NCBI RefSeq assembly: GCF_023571765.1
Contig: NZ_JAMJXC010000016.1
Location: forward strand, 62,001-126,000
Length of the DNA: 64,000 bases
Reading direction: 5' to 3'
DNA from: Xanthobacter aminoxidans
Lineage (GTDB): Bacteria; Pseudomonadota; Alphaproteobacteria; Rhizobiales; Xanthobacteraceae
Shown: positions 15,623 to 24,903 of the stretch, piece by piece
Layout: each line of letters begins with the position of its first letter
Numbering within the stretch: position 1 is the stretch's first letter
Notes under the pieces: generated by a model
Seen by the model: only the letters and a program-made list of their open reading frames with translations
The model's database searches: none
What the model was told of the DNA's origin: nothing
Made by a program: the position numbers and the translations under genes

Positions 15623-17131
15623 ATGGAGCAGGGACTTCCAGACAGCGCCGCACCGGATGGGTCCGTGCGCCGTCCACTGAGGGCGCGCCTCGCCCGCCTC
15701 ACGCACGAACCGGCGCCCCTCGCAGCGCTTGAAGCATTGCCGTGGCATTCCTGGATCGTCGTCGGCCTCGTCTCCATCGGTGCCTTTGTCGGCCAGCTCG
15801 ACGCCACCATCGTCCAGCTCGCCCTGCCCACGCTGGCGACCACGTTCGACGCCGGGCTCCATGCGGTGAGCTGGGTGTCACTGGGCTATCTCGTCGCCTT
15901 CGCGTCCTTCCTGCCGATCTTCGGGCGCCTGTGCCAGATGTATGGCCGCAAGACGCTGTATCTCCTCGGCTATCTCGTCTTCGTGGCGGCGAGCGCCCTG
16001 TGCGCGCTGGCGCCGGACCTGCCGGCGCTGGTGGCGGCGCGGGTGGTTCAGGGGATCGGCGGGGCGCTGCTCGGCGCCAACAGCATCGCCATCCTCGTCG
16101 CCGCCGTGCCGGAGGACAAGCGCGGCCGGGCACTGGGCGTGTTCGCCGCGGCGCAAGCCATCGGCATGAGCGCGGGGCCGGCGGTGGGCGGCATCGTGCT
16201 CGGTGCGCTGGGCTGGCCGTGGATCTTCTGGCTGACGGTGCCGTTCGGCCTCCTCGCCGCGATGGCCGGCTGGATCGCCCTGCCCCGCACGCGCGGTGCG
16301 CGCCCCGAGGCCCGTTTCGACTGGCTGGGCGCCCTGCTGCTCGCGCCGGCCCTGGTCATTCTTGTCCGCGCGCTGAACCACGCCGCCGGCTGGGGGCTGG
16401 CCTCCCCCGAGACGATCGGCAGCGTGGTCCTCTCCGCCGGGCTCATCTGGCTGCTGGTGCGGCAGGAGCGGCGCGCGGCGTTTCCACTGGTGGACCTGAA
16501 GCTGTTCGCCAATCCCCGATTCGCGCTGGGCGCGGGCGCCGTGGTGCTCGGCTATGCCATGCTCTACGCCATGTTCTTTCTCATGTCGTTCCTGCTGGAG
16601 CACGGGTACGGGGAACGCGCCTGGGAGGCCGGCCTGCGCCTTGCCATCATTCCGGTGATTCTCGGGCTGGTCGCGCCGTTCAGCGGCGGCCTCGCCGATC
16701 GCCTCGGCATCCGCGTACTCGGCGCCAGCGGCATGGGCGTGTGCCTGCTGGGTCTGCTGGTGCTGGGCCTCGGCGTCGGCGATTCGGCCGCAAGCCCGCT
16801 GGTGAGCTTCGGCGCCTTCATGCTGTTCGGCGCCGGCCTCGGCCTGTTCATCGCCCCCAACAACCACGCCACCCTCAAGGCCGCGCCGCCGGAGCTGGCG
16901 ACGCAGGCCGGCTCCCTGCTGAACCTCATGCGCGTGCTGGGCACCAGCCTCGGCGTCGCGGGGGCGACGTCCACGCTGTCGCTGGGCCTGAAGCAGGCCG
17001 GGGGAATGACGGACCGGATGAGGGATGTGTCGGGGCCGGCGCTGGTGAATGCCGTGGAATGGGGCCTCGTCCTCGTCGCCATCATGGCGCTCGCTGCCGC
17101 ACTCCTCTGCGTCCTGCGGCGCCGTACGTAA
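15623..17131 (+). CDS. MFS transporter, DHA2 (14-TM drug exporter) family
   Basis: 502-aa inner-membrane permease. After a cytoplasmic N-terminus of about 40 residues the first helix carries the DHA2 signature LDATIVQLALPTLA; the loop 2-3 motif is GRLCQMYGRKTLY, and motif C appears as AIGMSAGPAVGG. About 14 hydrophobic segments can be counted. Proton-driven efflux of a drug or metabolite is the usual role. No adjacent regulator or membrane-fusion protein gene is present. Confidence 0.88.
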   Translation: MEQGLPDSAAPDGSVRRPLRARLARLTHEPAPLAALEALPWHSWIVVGLVSIGAFVGQLDATIVQLALPTLATTFDAGLHAVSWVSLGYLVAFASFLPIFGRLCQMYGRKTLYLLGYLVFVAASALCALAPDLPALVAARVVQGIGGALLGANSIAILVAAVPEDKRGRALGVFAAAQAIGMSAGPAVGGIVLGALGWPWIFWLTVPFGLLAAMAGWIALPRTRGARPEARFDWLGALLLAPALVILVRALNHAAGWGLASPETIGSVVLSAGLIWLLVRQERRAAFPLVDLKLFANPRFALGAGAVVLGYAMLYAMFFLMSFLLEHGYGERAWEAGLRLAIIPVILGLVAPFSGGLADRLGIRVLGASGMGVCLLGLLVLGLGVGDSAASPLVSFGAFMLFGAGLGLFIAPNNHATLKAAPPELATQAGSLLNLMRVLGTSLGVAGATSTLSLGLKQAGGMTDRMRDVSGPALVNAVEWGLVLVAIMALAAALLCVLRRRT

Positions 17132-17303
17132 CGGCATGCGGAAGGTGCGGCATCCGGGCATCGGCCGGAGGAGCGATTCACGCACCGGAGTATCGACGCC
17201 GCCGGTTACCCCGTCTATGGTCCGATGGCATCCAGCAGGTTGCATGCACCCATCCGCGGCGGGATGGCGCGCAGCCCTGCCGGGATTGCCAGGAGCGGAC
17301 GCC

Positions 17304-18698
17304 ATGGATTTCGATCCCGTCACCCTCGCGCGCATGCAGTTTGCCTTCACGGTCTCCTTCCACATCATATTTCCCGCCTTCACCATCGGCCTGTCCGCCT
17401 TCATCGCGACGCTGGAGCTGATCTGGCTGTGGACCGGGAAGGACGTGTTCCATCGCCTCGCGCGGTTCTGGACCAAGATCTTCGCCGTCTCCTTCGCCAT
17501 GGGCGTGGTGTCCGGCATCGTGCTGTCCTATCAGTTCGGCACCAACTGGAGCCGCTATGCCGAATTCGTCGGCTCGGTGGTCGCGCCGCTCATCGGCTTC
17601 GAGGTGCTCACCGCCTTCTTCCTGGAGGCGACCTTCCTCGGCATCATGCTGTTCGGCTGGAACCGGGTTCCACCGTGGCTGCACGTTCTGTCCTGCTGCG
17701 TGGTGGCGTTCGGCACCTTCATGTCGGCCTTCTGGATCCTCGCCGCCAATAGCTGGATGCAGACGCCGGCCGGCTTCGATATCCGCAGTGGCGCGGCATA
17801 CCCGCTCGACTGGCTTGAGATCATCTTCAACCCGAGCTTCCATTGGCGCCTGCCGCACATGCTGCTCGCCGCCTACCTCACCACCTCGCTGGTGGTGCTC
17901 TCGGTGGGCGCGCGCTACCTGCTCGCCGGCAAGTTCAAGGAAGAATCGAAGATGATGATGGTGATGGGCATCGGCATGCTCGCCATCGTCGGCCCCATCC
18001 AGGCCTTCGTCGGCGACAGCCACGGCCTCAATACCGCGCACTACCAGCCGGCCAAGATCGCGGCGGTGGAGGCGCACTGGGACAGCTCCAAGCCCGCGCC
18101 CCTGGTGCTGTTCGCCTGGCCGGACGAGAAGGCCGAGAAGAACCTGTTCGAGATCTCGATCCCGCACGGCGCCTCGCTGATGATCACCCACAGCCTCGAC
18201 GGCCTTTTCCCCGGCCTCAAGGACTTCCCGCCGCAGGATCGGCCGCCGGTGTTCGGACCTTTCTTCGGCTTCCGTGCCATGGTGGGCGTGGGCGTCGTCA
18301 TGATCCTTCTGGGCTGGATCGGCGCCTGGCTGATCTTCAAGGGCCGTGAGACCACGACCCGCTGGTACCTGATCGTCACCTCCTGGGCATGGCCGCTGGG
18401 CTTCATCGCCATCCTCTCCGGCTGGATCGTCACCGAGCAGGGCCGCCAGCCCTGGGTGGTGGAGGGGCTGCTGCGAACCGAGGATGCCATGTCGCCCCTC
18501 GCCGGCTGGACCGTGGGGCTGTCGCTGACGCTGTTTGTGGTCGTCTACGCCGTGATCTTCGCCACCGGCATCCACTTCATGAACCGGCTCATCGTCCGCG
18601 GTCCCGACCAGACCCTGATCCAGCCGCCGGCTCGCGAACGCCCCACCCGCCCCATCGCCGCCGCCCATGGCGAAGGCCAGATGACCCCCGGAACCTGA
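17304..18698 (+). CDS. cydA: Cytochrome bd-type (CIO) ubiquinol oxidase subunit I
   Basis: 464-aa multi-pass subunit carrying the three hemes and the quinol site. It starts MDFDPVTLARMQFAFTVSFH, with the conserved early His heme ligand in FHIIFPAFTIG, and contains WMQTPAGF and GWIVTEQGRQPW of the quinol region. The Q-loop is short, which groups it with cyanide-insensitive CioA/short-Q oxidases. AGGAG at 17291-17295 supports this start. Subunit II follows 27 nt later. Confidence 0.95.
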   Translation: MDFDPVTLARMQFAFTVSFHIIFPAFTIGLSAFIATLELIWLWTGKDVFHRLARFWTKIFAVSFAMGVVSGIVLSYQFGTNWSRYAEFVGSVVAPLIGFEVLTAFFLEATFLGIMLFGWNRVPPWLHVLSCCVVAFGTFMSAFWILAANSWMQTPAGFDIRSGAAYPLDWLEIIFNPSFHWRLPHMLLAAYLTTSLVVLSVGARYLLAGKFKEESKMMMVMGIGMLAIVGPIQAFVGDSHGLNTAHYQPAKIAAVEAHWDSSKPAPLVLFAWPDEKAEKNLFEISIPHGASLMITHSLDGLFPGLKDFPPQDRPPVFGPFFGFRAMVGVGVVMILLGWIGAWLIFKGRETTTRWYLIVTSWAWPLGFIAILSGWIVTEQGRQPWVVEGLLRTEDAMSPLAGWTVGLSLTLFVVVYAVIFATGIHFMNRLIVRGPDQTLIQPPARERPTRPIAAAHGEGQMTPGT

Positions 18699-18725
18699 CC
18701 CGCCGACGCGCAGGAGGACATGACC

Positions 18726-19730
18726 ATGGAATGGTATCTCCCCGTCATCTGGGGTCTCATCATCGGCGTCGCGGTCATCATGTATGTGGTGCTCGACGGC
18801 TTCGACCTCGGCATCGGCATCCTCTTCCCCTTCGCCAAGGAGGAGAAGGAACGCGATGTGATGATGAACACCGTCGCCCCCTTCTGGGACGGCAACGAGA
18901 CCTGGCTCATCCTTGGCGGCGGTGGCCTGTGGGTGGCCTTCCCCAAGGCCTATGCCGTGGTGATGCCGGCGCTCTATCTGCCGGTCATCATCATGCTGCT
19001 GGCCCTGGTGTTCCGCGGCGTCGCCTTCGAGTTCCGATGGGTCGCGGCCTCCAGCCGGCGGCTGTGGAACTTCGCGTTCGCGGCCGGTTCGCTGGTGGCG
19101 GCCTTCTTCCAGGGCATCATCCTCGGCGGGCTGGTGCAGGGCATCACGGTGAAGGACGGCGCCTTCGCCGGCGGCCCGCTCGACTGGGCGACCCCGTTCG
19201 CCTTGCTGTGCGGCGTCGGCGTGGTCGTGGGCTATGCCCTGCTCGGCTCGACCTGGCTGCTGGTGAAGACCGAAGGCGCCGTCGCCGACCGGGCGCGGAG
19301 CCACGCCATCCCGCTGCTCCTCGCCGTCGTCGTGCTGATGGGGCTGGTGAGCCTGTGGACGCCGCTGGCGTTCGATCGCATCGCCACCCGCTGGTTCTCC
19401 CGGCCCAACATCTTCTTCCTGGCGCCGGTGCCCATCATCACCGCCGGGCTCACCTATCTGGTCTGGCACTGGCTGAAGACCGGGCGGGAGATGTTGCCCT
19501 TCTTCGGCACCATCGGGCTGTTCGTGCTCGGCTTCCTCGGCCTCGCCATCTCGACTTTCCCCTACCTTGTGCCGCCGAGCCTCACCGTGTGGCAGACGGC
19601 GGCCGCCCCGCCCAGCCAGATCCTGATGCTGTTCGGCGTCATCTTCCTGCTGCCGGTGGTGTTGGGCTACATCGTCTTCGTCTACTGGATCTTCCGCGGG
19701 AAGGTGCGGGAAGGCGAAGGCTACCACTGA
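18726..19730 (+). CDS. cydB: Cytochrome bd-type ubiquinol oxidase subunit II
   Basis: 334-aa membrane subunit II with the N-terminal family signature YVVLDGFDLGIG and WDGNETWLI. It pairs with subunit I to form a quinol oxidase reducing O2 without proton pumping. AGGAGG at 18712-18717 lies 8 nt before the ATG at 18726 but only 2 nt before the in-frame ATG at 18720, so the later start is preferred. Neither cydX-like small ORF nor cydDC assembly genes are seen nearby. Confidence 0.95.
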   Translation: MEWYLPVIWGLIIGVAVIMYVVLDGFDLGIGILFPFAKEEKERDVMMNTVAPFWDGNETWLILGGGGLWVAFPKAYAVVMPALYLPVIIMLLALVFRGVAFEFRWVAASSRRLWNFAFAAGSLVAAFFQGIILGGLVQGITVKDGAFAGGPLDWATPFALLCGVGVVVGYALLGSTWLLVKTEGAVADRARSHAIPLLLAVVVLMGLVSLWTPLAFDRIATRWFSRPNIFFLAPVPIITAGLTYLVWHWLKTGREMLPFFGTIGLFVLGFLGLAISTFPYLVPPSLTVWQTAAAPPSQILMLFGVIFLLPVVLGYIVFVYWIFRGKVREGEGYH

Positions 19731-19791
19731 AGCCGGAGCCGCGGCCGGACGACCCCGGCCCCGGCCCCCGTCTCATGCCCTTGGCCTTGGC

Positions 19792-20283
19792 TCACGCGGC
19801 GAGGCTGCCCAGCTCCTTGTCGATGAAATAGGCGGTGTGGGGTCCCTCGCCGATGAGGTCGATCCGGTCGAGGATCTTCCGGCAGAGCTTTTCTTCCTCG
19901 TGCTGCTCGCGGGAGAACCACTCGAGGAAGGAATCGGTCTCGAAGCTGTTCTCGGCGCGCGCGAGCGTGATGGCCTCGACGATGTGGGCCGTCACCTTGC
20001 GCTCCTCTTCCTGAATGCGCAGGAACAGCTCGCGGACGTTGCCCGCGGAGATCACCGGCCGCTGGTGGCCATGCAGCGCGATTTGCGCGCCGAGGTCATC
20101 GAGGAACTCGAAGAACTTCAGCATGTGCCCCATCTCCTCCTTGGCATGGCCGAGAAGGAACTTGGTCACGCCCTCGAACTTGTGGGCGGACGCCCAGGCG
20201 GCGGCCTGGGTATAGACGTGATGGGCCTCCATCTCGCCGTTCAACAGCTCGTTCAGCTTCGCTTCCAGCTTTTCACTGACCAT
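19792..20283 (-). CDS. Bacterial non-heme ferritin
   Basis: 163-aa ferritin-like four-helix protein. All ferroxidase ligands fall at the E. coli FtnA positions: Glu17, Glu50, His53, Glu94, Gln127 and Glu130. It would oxidise Fe2+ and store iron as a 24-mer in the cytoplasm. Start at 20283 is preceded by a GGAGAAGG sequence. It is convergent with cydB and downstream of rnhB on the same strand; a 19-bp palindrome lies 160-178 nt before it. Confidence 0.9.
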   Translation of the reverse strand: MVSEKLEAKLNELLNGEMEAHHVYTQAAAWASAHKFEGVTKFLLGHAKEEMGHMLKFFEFLDDLGAQIALHGHQRPVISAGNVRELFLRIQEEERKVTAHIVEAITLARAENSFETDSFLEWFSREQHEEEKLCRKILDRIDLIGEGPHTAYFIDKELGSLAA

Positions 20284-20442
20284 CGCCTTCTCCACCAAGA
20301 GAGACCGCCGCGCATGACGCCGGCGGAACGGGGAAGGGCGGCACCGGCACTGTCCATGGCCGGCCACGACCGCGCTTCCCGCACGGGTGTGCAGGAGCCG
20401 GCGGCGGCGGATCAATCGGCACGCATCAATCTTGCGCCAGAT

Positions 20443-20461
20443 TTGGATTGGGCCAATTCAA
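20443..20461. promoter_or_regulatory. Candidate operator palindrome upstream of ferritin
   Basis: Arms TTGGATTGG and CCAATTCAA pair at 8 of 9 positions around a central G. It sits between rnhB and the ferritin gene. It could be an operator for either; it does not obviously match Fur/RirA/Irr boxes that I know. Confidence 0.3.
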
Positions 20462-20535
20462 GCGCGCCGCTCAAACGCGTGGCGCGGTGCCGGCTTGCGC
20501 CAGCTTCTCGACTGCTTCCAATCTCTCGTTGAGAG

Positions 20536-21348
20536 CTATTCCGCAGCGTCCGGGACCGGCCCGCCGCCGAACAGGCCAAGCTGCTGCTCGCGCACCGGCG
20601 CGAAGGAGCGGCGGTGGTGCAGGCAGGGGCTGTGGGTGACGAGCGCGGTGCTGTGTTCCGCCGTCGCGTAGCCCATGTGCCGCTCGAAGCCATAGGCGGG
20701 AAAGGCCGCGCCGAGGGAGGCCATCAGCCGGTCGCGCACCACCTTGGCGACGATGGAGGCTGCGGCGATGGAGGCGATCAGCCGGTCGCCGCCGATCACC
20801 GCCTCGACCGCGCAGGGCACCTTCGGCGGATCGTTGCCATCCACCAGCAGGAAGGCCGGGCGGCGCGGCAACCCGCGCACCGCCTGCGCCAGCGCCCAAA
20901 GGGTCGCCTGCCGGATATTGTCGCGGTCGATGCGCTCGGGCGGCGCCATGGCCACCGCCACCTCGGCCGTCGCGCAGATTTCGAGATACAGCGCCTCGCG
21001 CTTCGCCCGCGTCAGACGCTTGGAATCATCAAGGCCCTGCGGCACCCGTTCCGGATCGAGCACGACCGCGGCCGCAACCACCGGCCCGGCCAGCGGCCCG
21101 CGCCCCACCTCGTCGGCACCGGCGATGGGCGCATGCCCCTGGGCGTAAAGGCCGCGCTCCCGCGTGAAATCGAGACCGATCCAGGCATCCGCGACAGGCA
21201 CCTTGACCTTCGGCGGACGGCCGCGCGGGCGCGCAGCGGGCTGCGGCTCGATCGAGGTACGGCTGGGGTTCGGCTCTCGGCGTGGCGGCATGGGTCTCGG
21301 CGCGCCCGACGAGGCCCCGGCGACAGGCGGGCCGAGCGATTCGGCCAC
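20536..21348 (-). CDS. rnhB: Ribonuclease HII
   Basis: 270-aa enzyme cutting the RNA strand of RNA-DNA hybrids, including single misincorporated ribonucleotides. The signature [17 protein letters not shown] gives catalytic Asp-Glu; the other acidic residues lie in LLVDGND and the [12 protein letters not shown] segment. The first about 50 residues are a Pro/Arg-rich extension not part of the catalytic fold, so the true start may be an internal ATG at 21291. It diverges from the metallopeptidase gene. Confidence 0.92.
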   Translation of the reverse strand: MAESLGPPVAGASSGAPRPMPPRREPNPSRTSIEPQPAARPRGRPPKVKVPVADAWIGLDFTRERGLYAQGHAPIAGADEVGRGPLAGPVVAAAVVLDPERVPQGLDDSKRLTRAKREALYLEICATAEVAVAMAPPERIDRDNIRQATLWALAQAVRGLPRRPAFLLVDGNDPPKVPCAVEAVIGGDRLIASIAAASIVAKVVRDRLMASLGAAFPAYGFERHMGYATAEHSTALVTHSPCLHHRRSFAPVREQQLGLFGGGPVPDAAE

Positions 21349-21465
21349 GCCGTCGTTGATAGCATGGAACCGGGGCGGGGGCCGGGGATTGCTCCTTGTG
21401 CCGTGTCAGCCCATGTTCAAGCTCAGGGTTCAAGCTGCCGGCGTTGGCGTCCGCGGGAGAAGAGC

Positions 21466-22365
21466 ATGCGGTGGGAGGATTTCCGCTCCAGCGATAATGT
21501 TGAGGACCGGCGCGGCGATGGCGGCGGCGGCGGCGGGTTCCAGATGCCCGGCGGCCGCGGCGGCCTCGGCATCGGTACCATCATCATCGTCGGCCTCATC
21601 GGCTGGGCGCTTGGAATCAATCCGGCGCTGCTGATCGGCGGGCTGGAGGCCATCAACGGCGGCGGCTCCACCCAGCAGGCCGCCCCGGCCCCGCAGCGCG
21701 GCCGGCCGACTGCCCCGCCCACCGACCAGCTTGGGCGCTTCGCCGCGGCGGTCCTCGCCCAGACCGAGGACGTGTGGACCGAGCTGTTCCGCGCCGACGG
21801 CAAGACCTACCAGGATCCGAAGCTGGTGCTGTTCTCCGGCTCCACGCGCTCGGCCTGCGGCGGTGCCCAGTCGGCCATGGGGCCGTTCTATTGCCCGCTG
21901 GACCAGAAGGTGTATCTCGACCTCACCTTCTTCCAGGAGATGAAGAACCGCTTCAAGGCGGGGGGCGACTTCGCGCAGGCCTATGTGATCGCCCACGAGG
22001 TCGGCCACCATGTGGAAAACCTCATCGGCATTCTGCCCAAGGTGCAGCAGGCCCAGGCCCGCGCCTCGTCCCGCGCCGAGGCCAACAACCTGTCCGTCCG
22101 CGTCGAACTGATGGCCGATTGCCTCGCCGGCGTATGGGCCTACCACGCCAACGACCGCTTCCGCATTCTGGAGCCCGGCGACGTGGAGCAGGCGCTCAAC
22201 GCGGCGAGCGCCATCGGCGACGACACGCTGCAGAAGCGCTCCCAGGGCTTTGCGGTGCCGGACAGCTTCACCCACGGCACGTCGCAGCAACGGGTGAACT
22301 GGTTCACGCGCGGCCTGAAGACCGGCTCCATGCAGCAGTGCAATACCTTCTCGGGCGCGATCTGA
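21466..22365 (+). CDS. Neutral zinc metallopeptidase (YpfJ family)
   Basis: 299-aa membrane-anchored peptidase family protein. A Gly-rich, basic N-terminus (MRWEDFRSSDNVEDRRGDGG) is followed by one TM segment (about 38-60) and the zinc-peptidase domain with HExxH in AHEVGHHVENL, a downstream Glu in VELMADCLAGVWA, and paired Cys in STRSACGGAQ and FYCPLD. Family function is not established experimentally; a cell-envelope location is likely. Preceded by GGGAGAAGAG. Confidence 0.88.
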   Translation: MRWEDFRSSDNVEDRRGDGGGGGGFQMPGGRGGLGIGTIIIVGLIGWALGINPALLIGGLEAINGGGSTQQAAPAPQRGRPTAPPTDQLGRFAAAVLAQTEDVWTELFRADGKTYQDPKLVLFSGSTRSACGGAQSAMGPFYCPLDQKVYLDLTFFQEMKNRFKAGGDFAQAYVIAHEVGHHVENLIGILPKVQQAQARASSRAEANNLSVRVELMADCLAGVWAYHANDRFRILEPGDVEQALNAASAIGDDTLQKRSQGFAVPDSFTHGTSQQRVNWFTRGLKTGSMQQCNTFSGAI

Positions 22366-22393
22366 GGGACGCCCGCGCCGACCCGGCCGAATC

Positions 22394-22424
22394 GACGCGT
22401 CATTCCCTTCCGGAATGACGCGTC
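22394..22424. repeat. Perfect 13-bp inverted repeat with 5-nt loop
   Basis: Arms GACGCGTCATTCC and GGAATGACGCGTC are exactly complementary. No T-run follows on either strand, so it is not a standard intrinsic terminator. It lies 29 nt after the metallopeptidase stop and may stabilise its mRNA 3' end. Confidence 0.6.
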
Positions 22425-22631
22425 TGATGGCCGCTGCTGCCGCCCCCTCGGTCCCGGCGAACGCCAGCCGCCGGCGTGCCAAACGCCTGTCCAGGACCTG
22501 CTCTCCCTTGTCTGCTTGAGCGCGGCGGGAGGCATGCCCCCTTGCCTCCGGGCGGCTGGCGTGCGAAGCAGCATCAACGCACGGCGCCGCCGCGGGAGAA
22601 GCCTCTCGCGCGGACCGTTCGGCGTCGGCCA

Positions 22632-22660
22632 TTGAAACCTCTTGCAGCCTTCGCTATAGG
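22632..22660 (+). promoter_or_regulatory. Predicted promoter of the acpXL cluster
   Basis: TTGAAA (22632-22637), a 17-nt spacer and TATAGG (22655-22660) make a sigma70-type promoter, giving a leader of about 125 nt before acpXL. Confidence 0.45.
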
Positions 22661-22789
22661 GGCCGACAACTCATTCCGAAGGGGCCATGCGGCCATCCCT
22701 CGGCCCCGGTCGGTGCCTTGCACCAAAGCCTGCGCGCCACGCGGGCGGGCCGCGACCGCAAGGGCCGAGCATACGAGAGGCGTCAGTCC

Positions 22790-23071
22790 ATGTCTTCGAC
22801 GTTCGACACGGTGGCCAACATCATCGCGGAAACCTGCGACATTCCGCGCGACACCATCACGCCGGACAGCCACGCCATCGACGATCTGGGCATCGACAGC
22901 CTCGACTTCCTCGACATCGCGTTCGCCATCGACAAGGCCTTCGGCATCAAGCTGCCGCTGGAGCAGTGGACGCAGGAAGTGAACGACGGCAAGGCCACGA
23001 CCGAGCAGTATTTCGTGCTCAAGAACCTCTGCGCCCGCATCGACGAGTTGGTCGCTGCGAAGGCCGCCTGA
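22790..23071 (+). CDS. acpXL: Acyl carrier protein AcpXL for very-long-chain fatty acids
   Basis: 93-aa specialised acyl carrier protein. Ser37 in [10 protein letters not shown] is the phosphopantetheine site. It is longer than the housekeeping AcpP and has the sequence [18 protein letters not shown] typical of AcpXL, which carries the C26-C28 hydroxylated chain for rhizobial lipid A. The following genes fabZ, fabF2, fabF1, SDR, adh and lpxXL are the standard dedicated elongation set, confirming the assignment. Confidence 0.95.
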   Translation: MSSTFDTVANIIAETCDIPRDTITPDSHAIDDLGIDSLDFLDIAFAIDKAFGIKLPLEQWTQEVNDGKATTEQYFVLKNLCARIDELVAAKAA

Positions 23072-23080
23072 GGCCGATAG

Positions 23081-23554
23081 ATGCGTCCTGAAGTCTTCAA
23101 GATGATCGACCGGGTCGTCGCCATCGACCCGTCGCTGGAGAAGATCCACTGCCAGGGCATGGTGCCCGAGGAAAGCTCCATCTTCGAGGGGCACTTCCCC
23201 GGCTACCCCATCATGCCCGGCGTGCTGCTCATAGAAGCCATGGCGCAGACCACCGGCTGGCTGGTGCTTGCGCGCAACCGCTTCGAAAAGATGCCCTTCC
23301 TCGCCACCGTGAAGGAAGCGAAGCTGCGCACCTTCGTGCTGCCGGGGCAGAACCTCGACCTCTACTCGCAGATCCTGCACGAGGGCTCCGGTTTCGTCGT
23401 CGCCAAGACGAACGCCACCCTCGAGGGCAAGCCCATCTGCAGCGCCGAGCTTACCTTCCGCGTGCTGCCCTGGCCCGAGGGCAAGATGAAAGCGGTGGTG
23501 ATGAAGGTTGCCGAGTACGTCTCCTTCCCCCTTTCGGAATTTGCCGATGCCTGA
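23081..23554 (+). CDS. fabZXL: 3-hydroxyacyl-ACP dehydratase of the VLCFA pathway
   Basis: 157-aa hot-dog fold dehydratase. Catalytic His38 (EGHFPGYPIMPG) and Glu52 (LLIEAMAQTTGW) are present. It would remove water from 3-hydroxyacyl-AcpXL during elongation of the lipid A very-long-chain acid. It starts 9 nt after acpXL and its stop overlaps the start of fabF2XL by 8 nt. Confidence 0.92.
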   Translation: MRPEVFKMIDRVVAIDPSLEKIHCQGMVPEESSIFEGHFPGYPIMPGVLLIEAMAQTTGWLVLARNRFEKMPFLATVKEAKLRTFVLPGQNLDLYSQILHEGSGFVVAKTNATLEGKPICSAELTFRVLPWPEGKMKAVVMKVAEYVSFPLSEFADA

Positions 23555-24740
23555 CGTGACTGAAGGCCGGGGCCGGATCCAGCGCGACGTCTGGATCACG
23601 GGCATCGGCCTCGTCTCCTCCCTCGGGGAGGGCCTCGATGCCCATTGGCAGGCCTTCGCCGCCGGCTCGGCCCCGGTGACGGACAACACCACCTTCGCGC
23701 CCTATGTGGTCCATCCGCTGGTGAAGGTGAGCTTCGACAACCAGATCCCCAAGAAGGGCGACCAGCGGCAGATGGAGCCCTGGCAGCGGATCGGCACCTA
23801 TGCGGCCGGCCTTGCGCTGGACAGCGCGGGTATCTCCAAGAACGCCGAAATCCTGTCGAACACCGACATGGTGGTCGCGGCCGGCGGCGGCGAACGCGAT
23901 TTCCAGGTGGATGCGGCGATCCTGAATGATCTTTCCGCCTCCAACGACGCCGGGCGGCTGCTGAACGAGCGCCTGCTGTCGGACCTGCGGCCGACCCTCT
24001 CGCTGGCCCAGCTCTCGAATCTGCTGGCCGGCAACATCTCCATCGTCCACGGCGTCACCGGCTCTTCGCGCACCTTCATGGGCGAGGAAAGCTCGGGCGT
24101 GGACGCCGCGCGCATCGCCTATGCCCGCATCGCGGCGGGCCAGAGCGAGATCGGCCTCGTGGGCGGCGCCTACAATGCCGAGCGCGAGGACACGCTGCTC
24201 CTCAACGATCTCGACGCCTTCTGCATGAAGGGCGAATTCAGCCCGGCCTTCACCGCCCCCGGCATCGCCTCCGGCTCCATGGGCGCCTTCCTGGTGCTGG
24301 AATCGCCGGAGCATGCCAAGGCCCGCGGCGCCACGCCCATCGCCAAGCTGTCCGGCGTCTGGTCGGAGCGGGCCAAGCGCGCCGTCGCCGGGGCCGTCAC
24401 CGCCAAGGTGAAGTCGCTCCTCGACAAGGCCGGCACCGCACCGGGCACCGCCGTCATTTCCGGCGTCACCGGCGCCCGTGAGGCGACCGAGGCCGAGGCC
24501 GAGGCGCTGACCGCGAGCGGCCTGCCCGTGCGGGCCGTCGCCAATCGCATCGGGCACGGCTTCGAGGCCCAGTTCATCGCCGCCCTCGCCCTTGCGGCGC
24601 TGACGGTGTCCAAGGGCACCCTGTTCCCGCCACTCGCCGGCGACCCGCTTGAAAAGGCGGCGGACGGCGTATCCCGCGTGATCGTGACCCAGGTGGGCCA
24701 CTGGCGGGGCGAAGGCGCCGGACTGGTGGAGAAGGCCTGA
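23547..24740 (+). CDS. fabF2XL: Ketosynthase-like FabF2XL lacking catalytic residues
   Basis: 397-aa thiolase-fold beta-ketoacyl-ACP synthase homologue, second gene of the fabF pair of the acpXL cluster. In the nucleophile-elbow region the sequence is SIVHGVTGSS (165-174), where active enzymes have TAC; no Cys is present there. The first catalytic His region reads VISGVTGA (303-310) instead of NAHGT. Only the second His (His337 in NRIGHGFEAQ) is kept. This resembles chain-length factors of type II polyketide synthases, so it probably forms a heterodimer with FabF1XL. Start at 23547 overlaps fabZXL; an upstream in-frame ATG lies inside that gene. Confidence 0.9.
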   Translation: MPDVTEGRGRIQRDVWITGIGLVSSLGEGLDAHWQAFAAGSAPVTDNTTFAPYVVHPLVKVSFDNQIPKKGDQRQMEPWQRIGTYAAGLALDSAGISKNAEILSNTDMVVAAGGGERDFQVDAAILNDLSASNDAGRLLNERLLSDLRPTLSLAQLSNLLAGNISIVHGVTGSSRTFMGEESSGVDAARIAYARIAAGQSEIGLVGGAYNAEREDTLLLNDLDAFCMKGEFSPAFTAPGIASGSMGAFLVLESPEHAKARGATPIAKLSGVWSERAKRAVAGAVTAKVKSLLDKAGTAPGTAVISGVTGAREATEAEAEALTASGLPVRAVANRIGHGFEAQFIAALALAALTVSKGTLFPPLAGDPLEKAADGVSRVIVTQVGHWRGEGAGLVEKA

Positions 24741-24903
24741 GGGCTTTTCTCCCTCTCCCGCGAGGGGAGGACGGACGATTGTCCTTTGCGCCGGCTTCGG
24801 CGTATTTTCCGGCGCGAGTGCCGGGCCCTCCCACAGCGCGGGTCCCGGCGCGCCCTTCGAGCGGCGCCGGGGCGGGCGCGCTTCAACGACAGGAGCCGCG
24901 ATC

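Larger units (their letters stand above)
22366..22789. other. Intergenic region before the acpXL cluster
   Basis: 424 nt without a convincing gene. It holds a perfect 13-bp-arm palindrome (22394-22424) and a good sigma70-type promoter (22632-22660) for acpXL. The remainder, including the leader from 22661 to 22789, shows nothing I recognise. Confidence 0.6.

Noticed and set aside
17178-19727. An 849-codon minus-strand frame opposite cydAB
   Set aside because: Translation is a His/Asp/Glu-rich artefact of the complement of membrane-protein codons; cydA and cydB are unmistakable.
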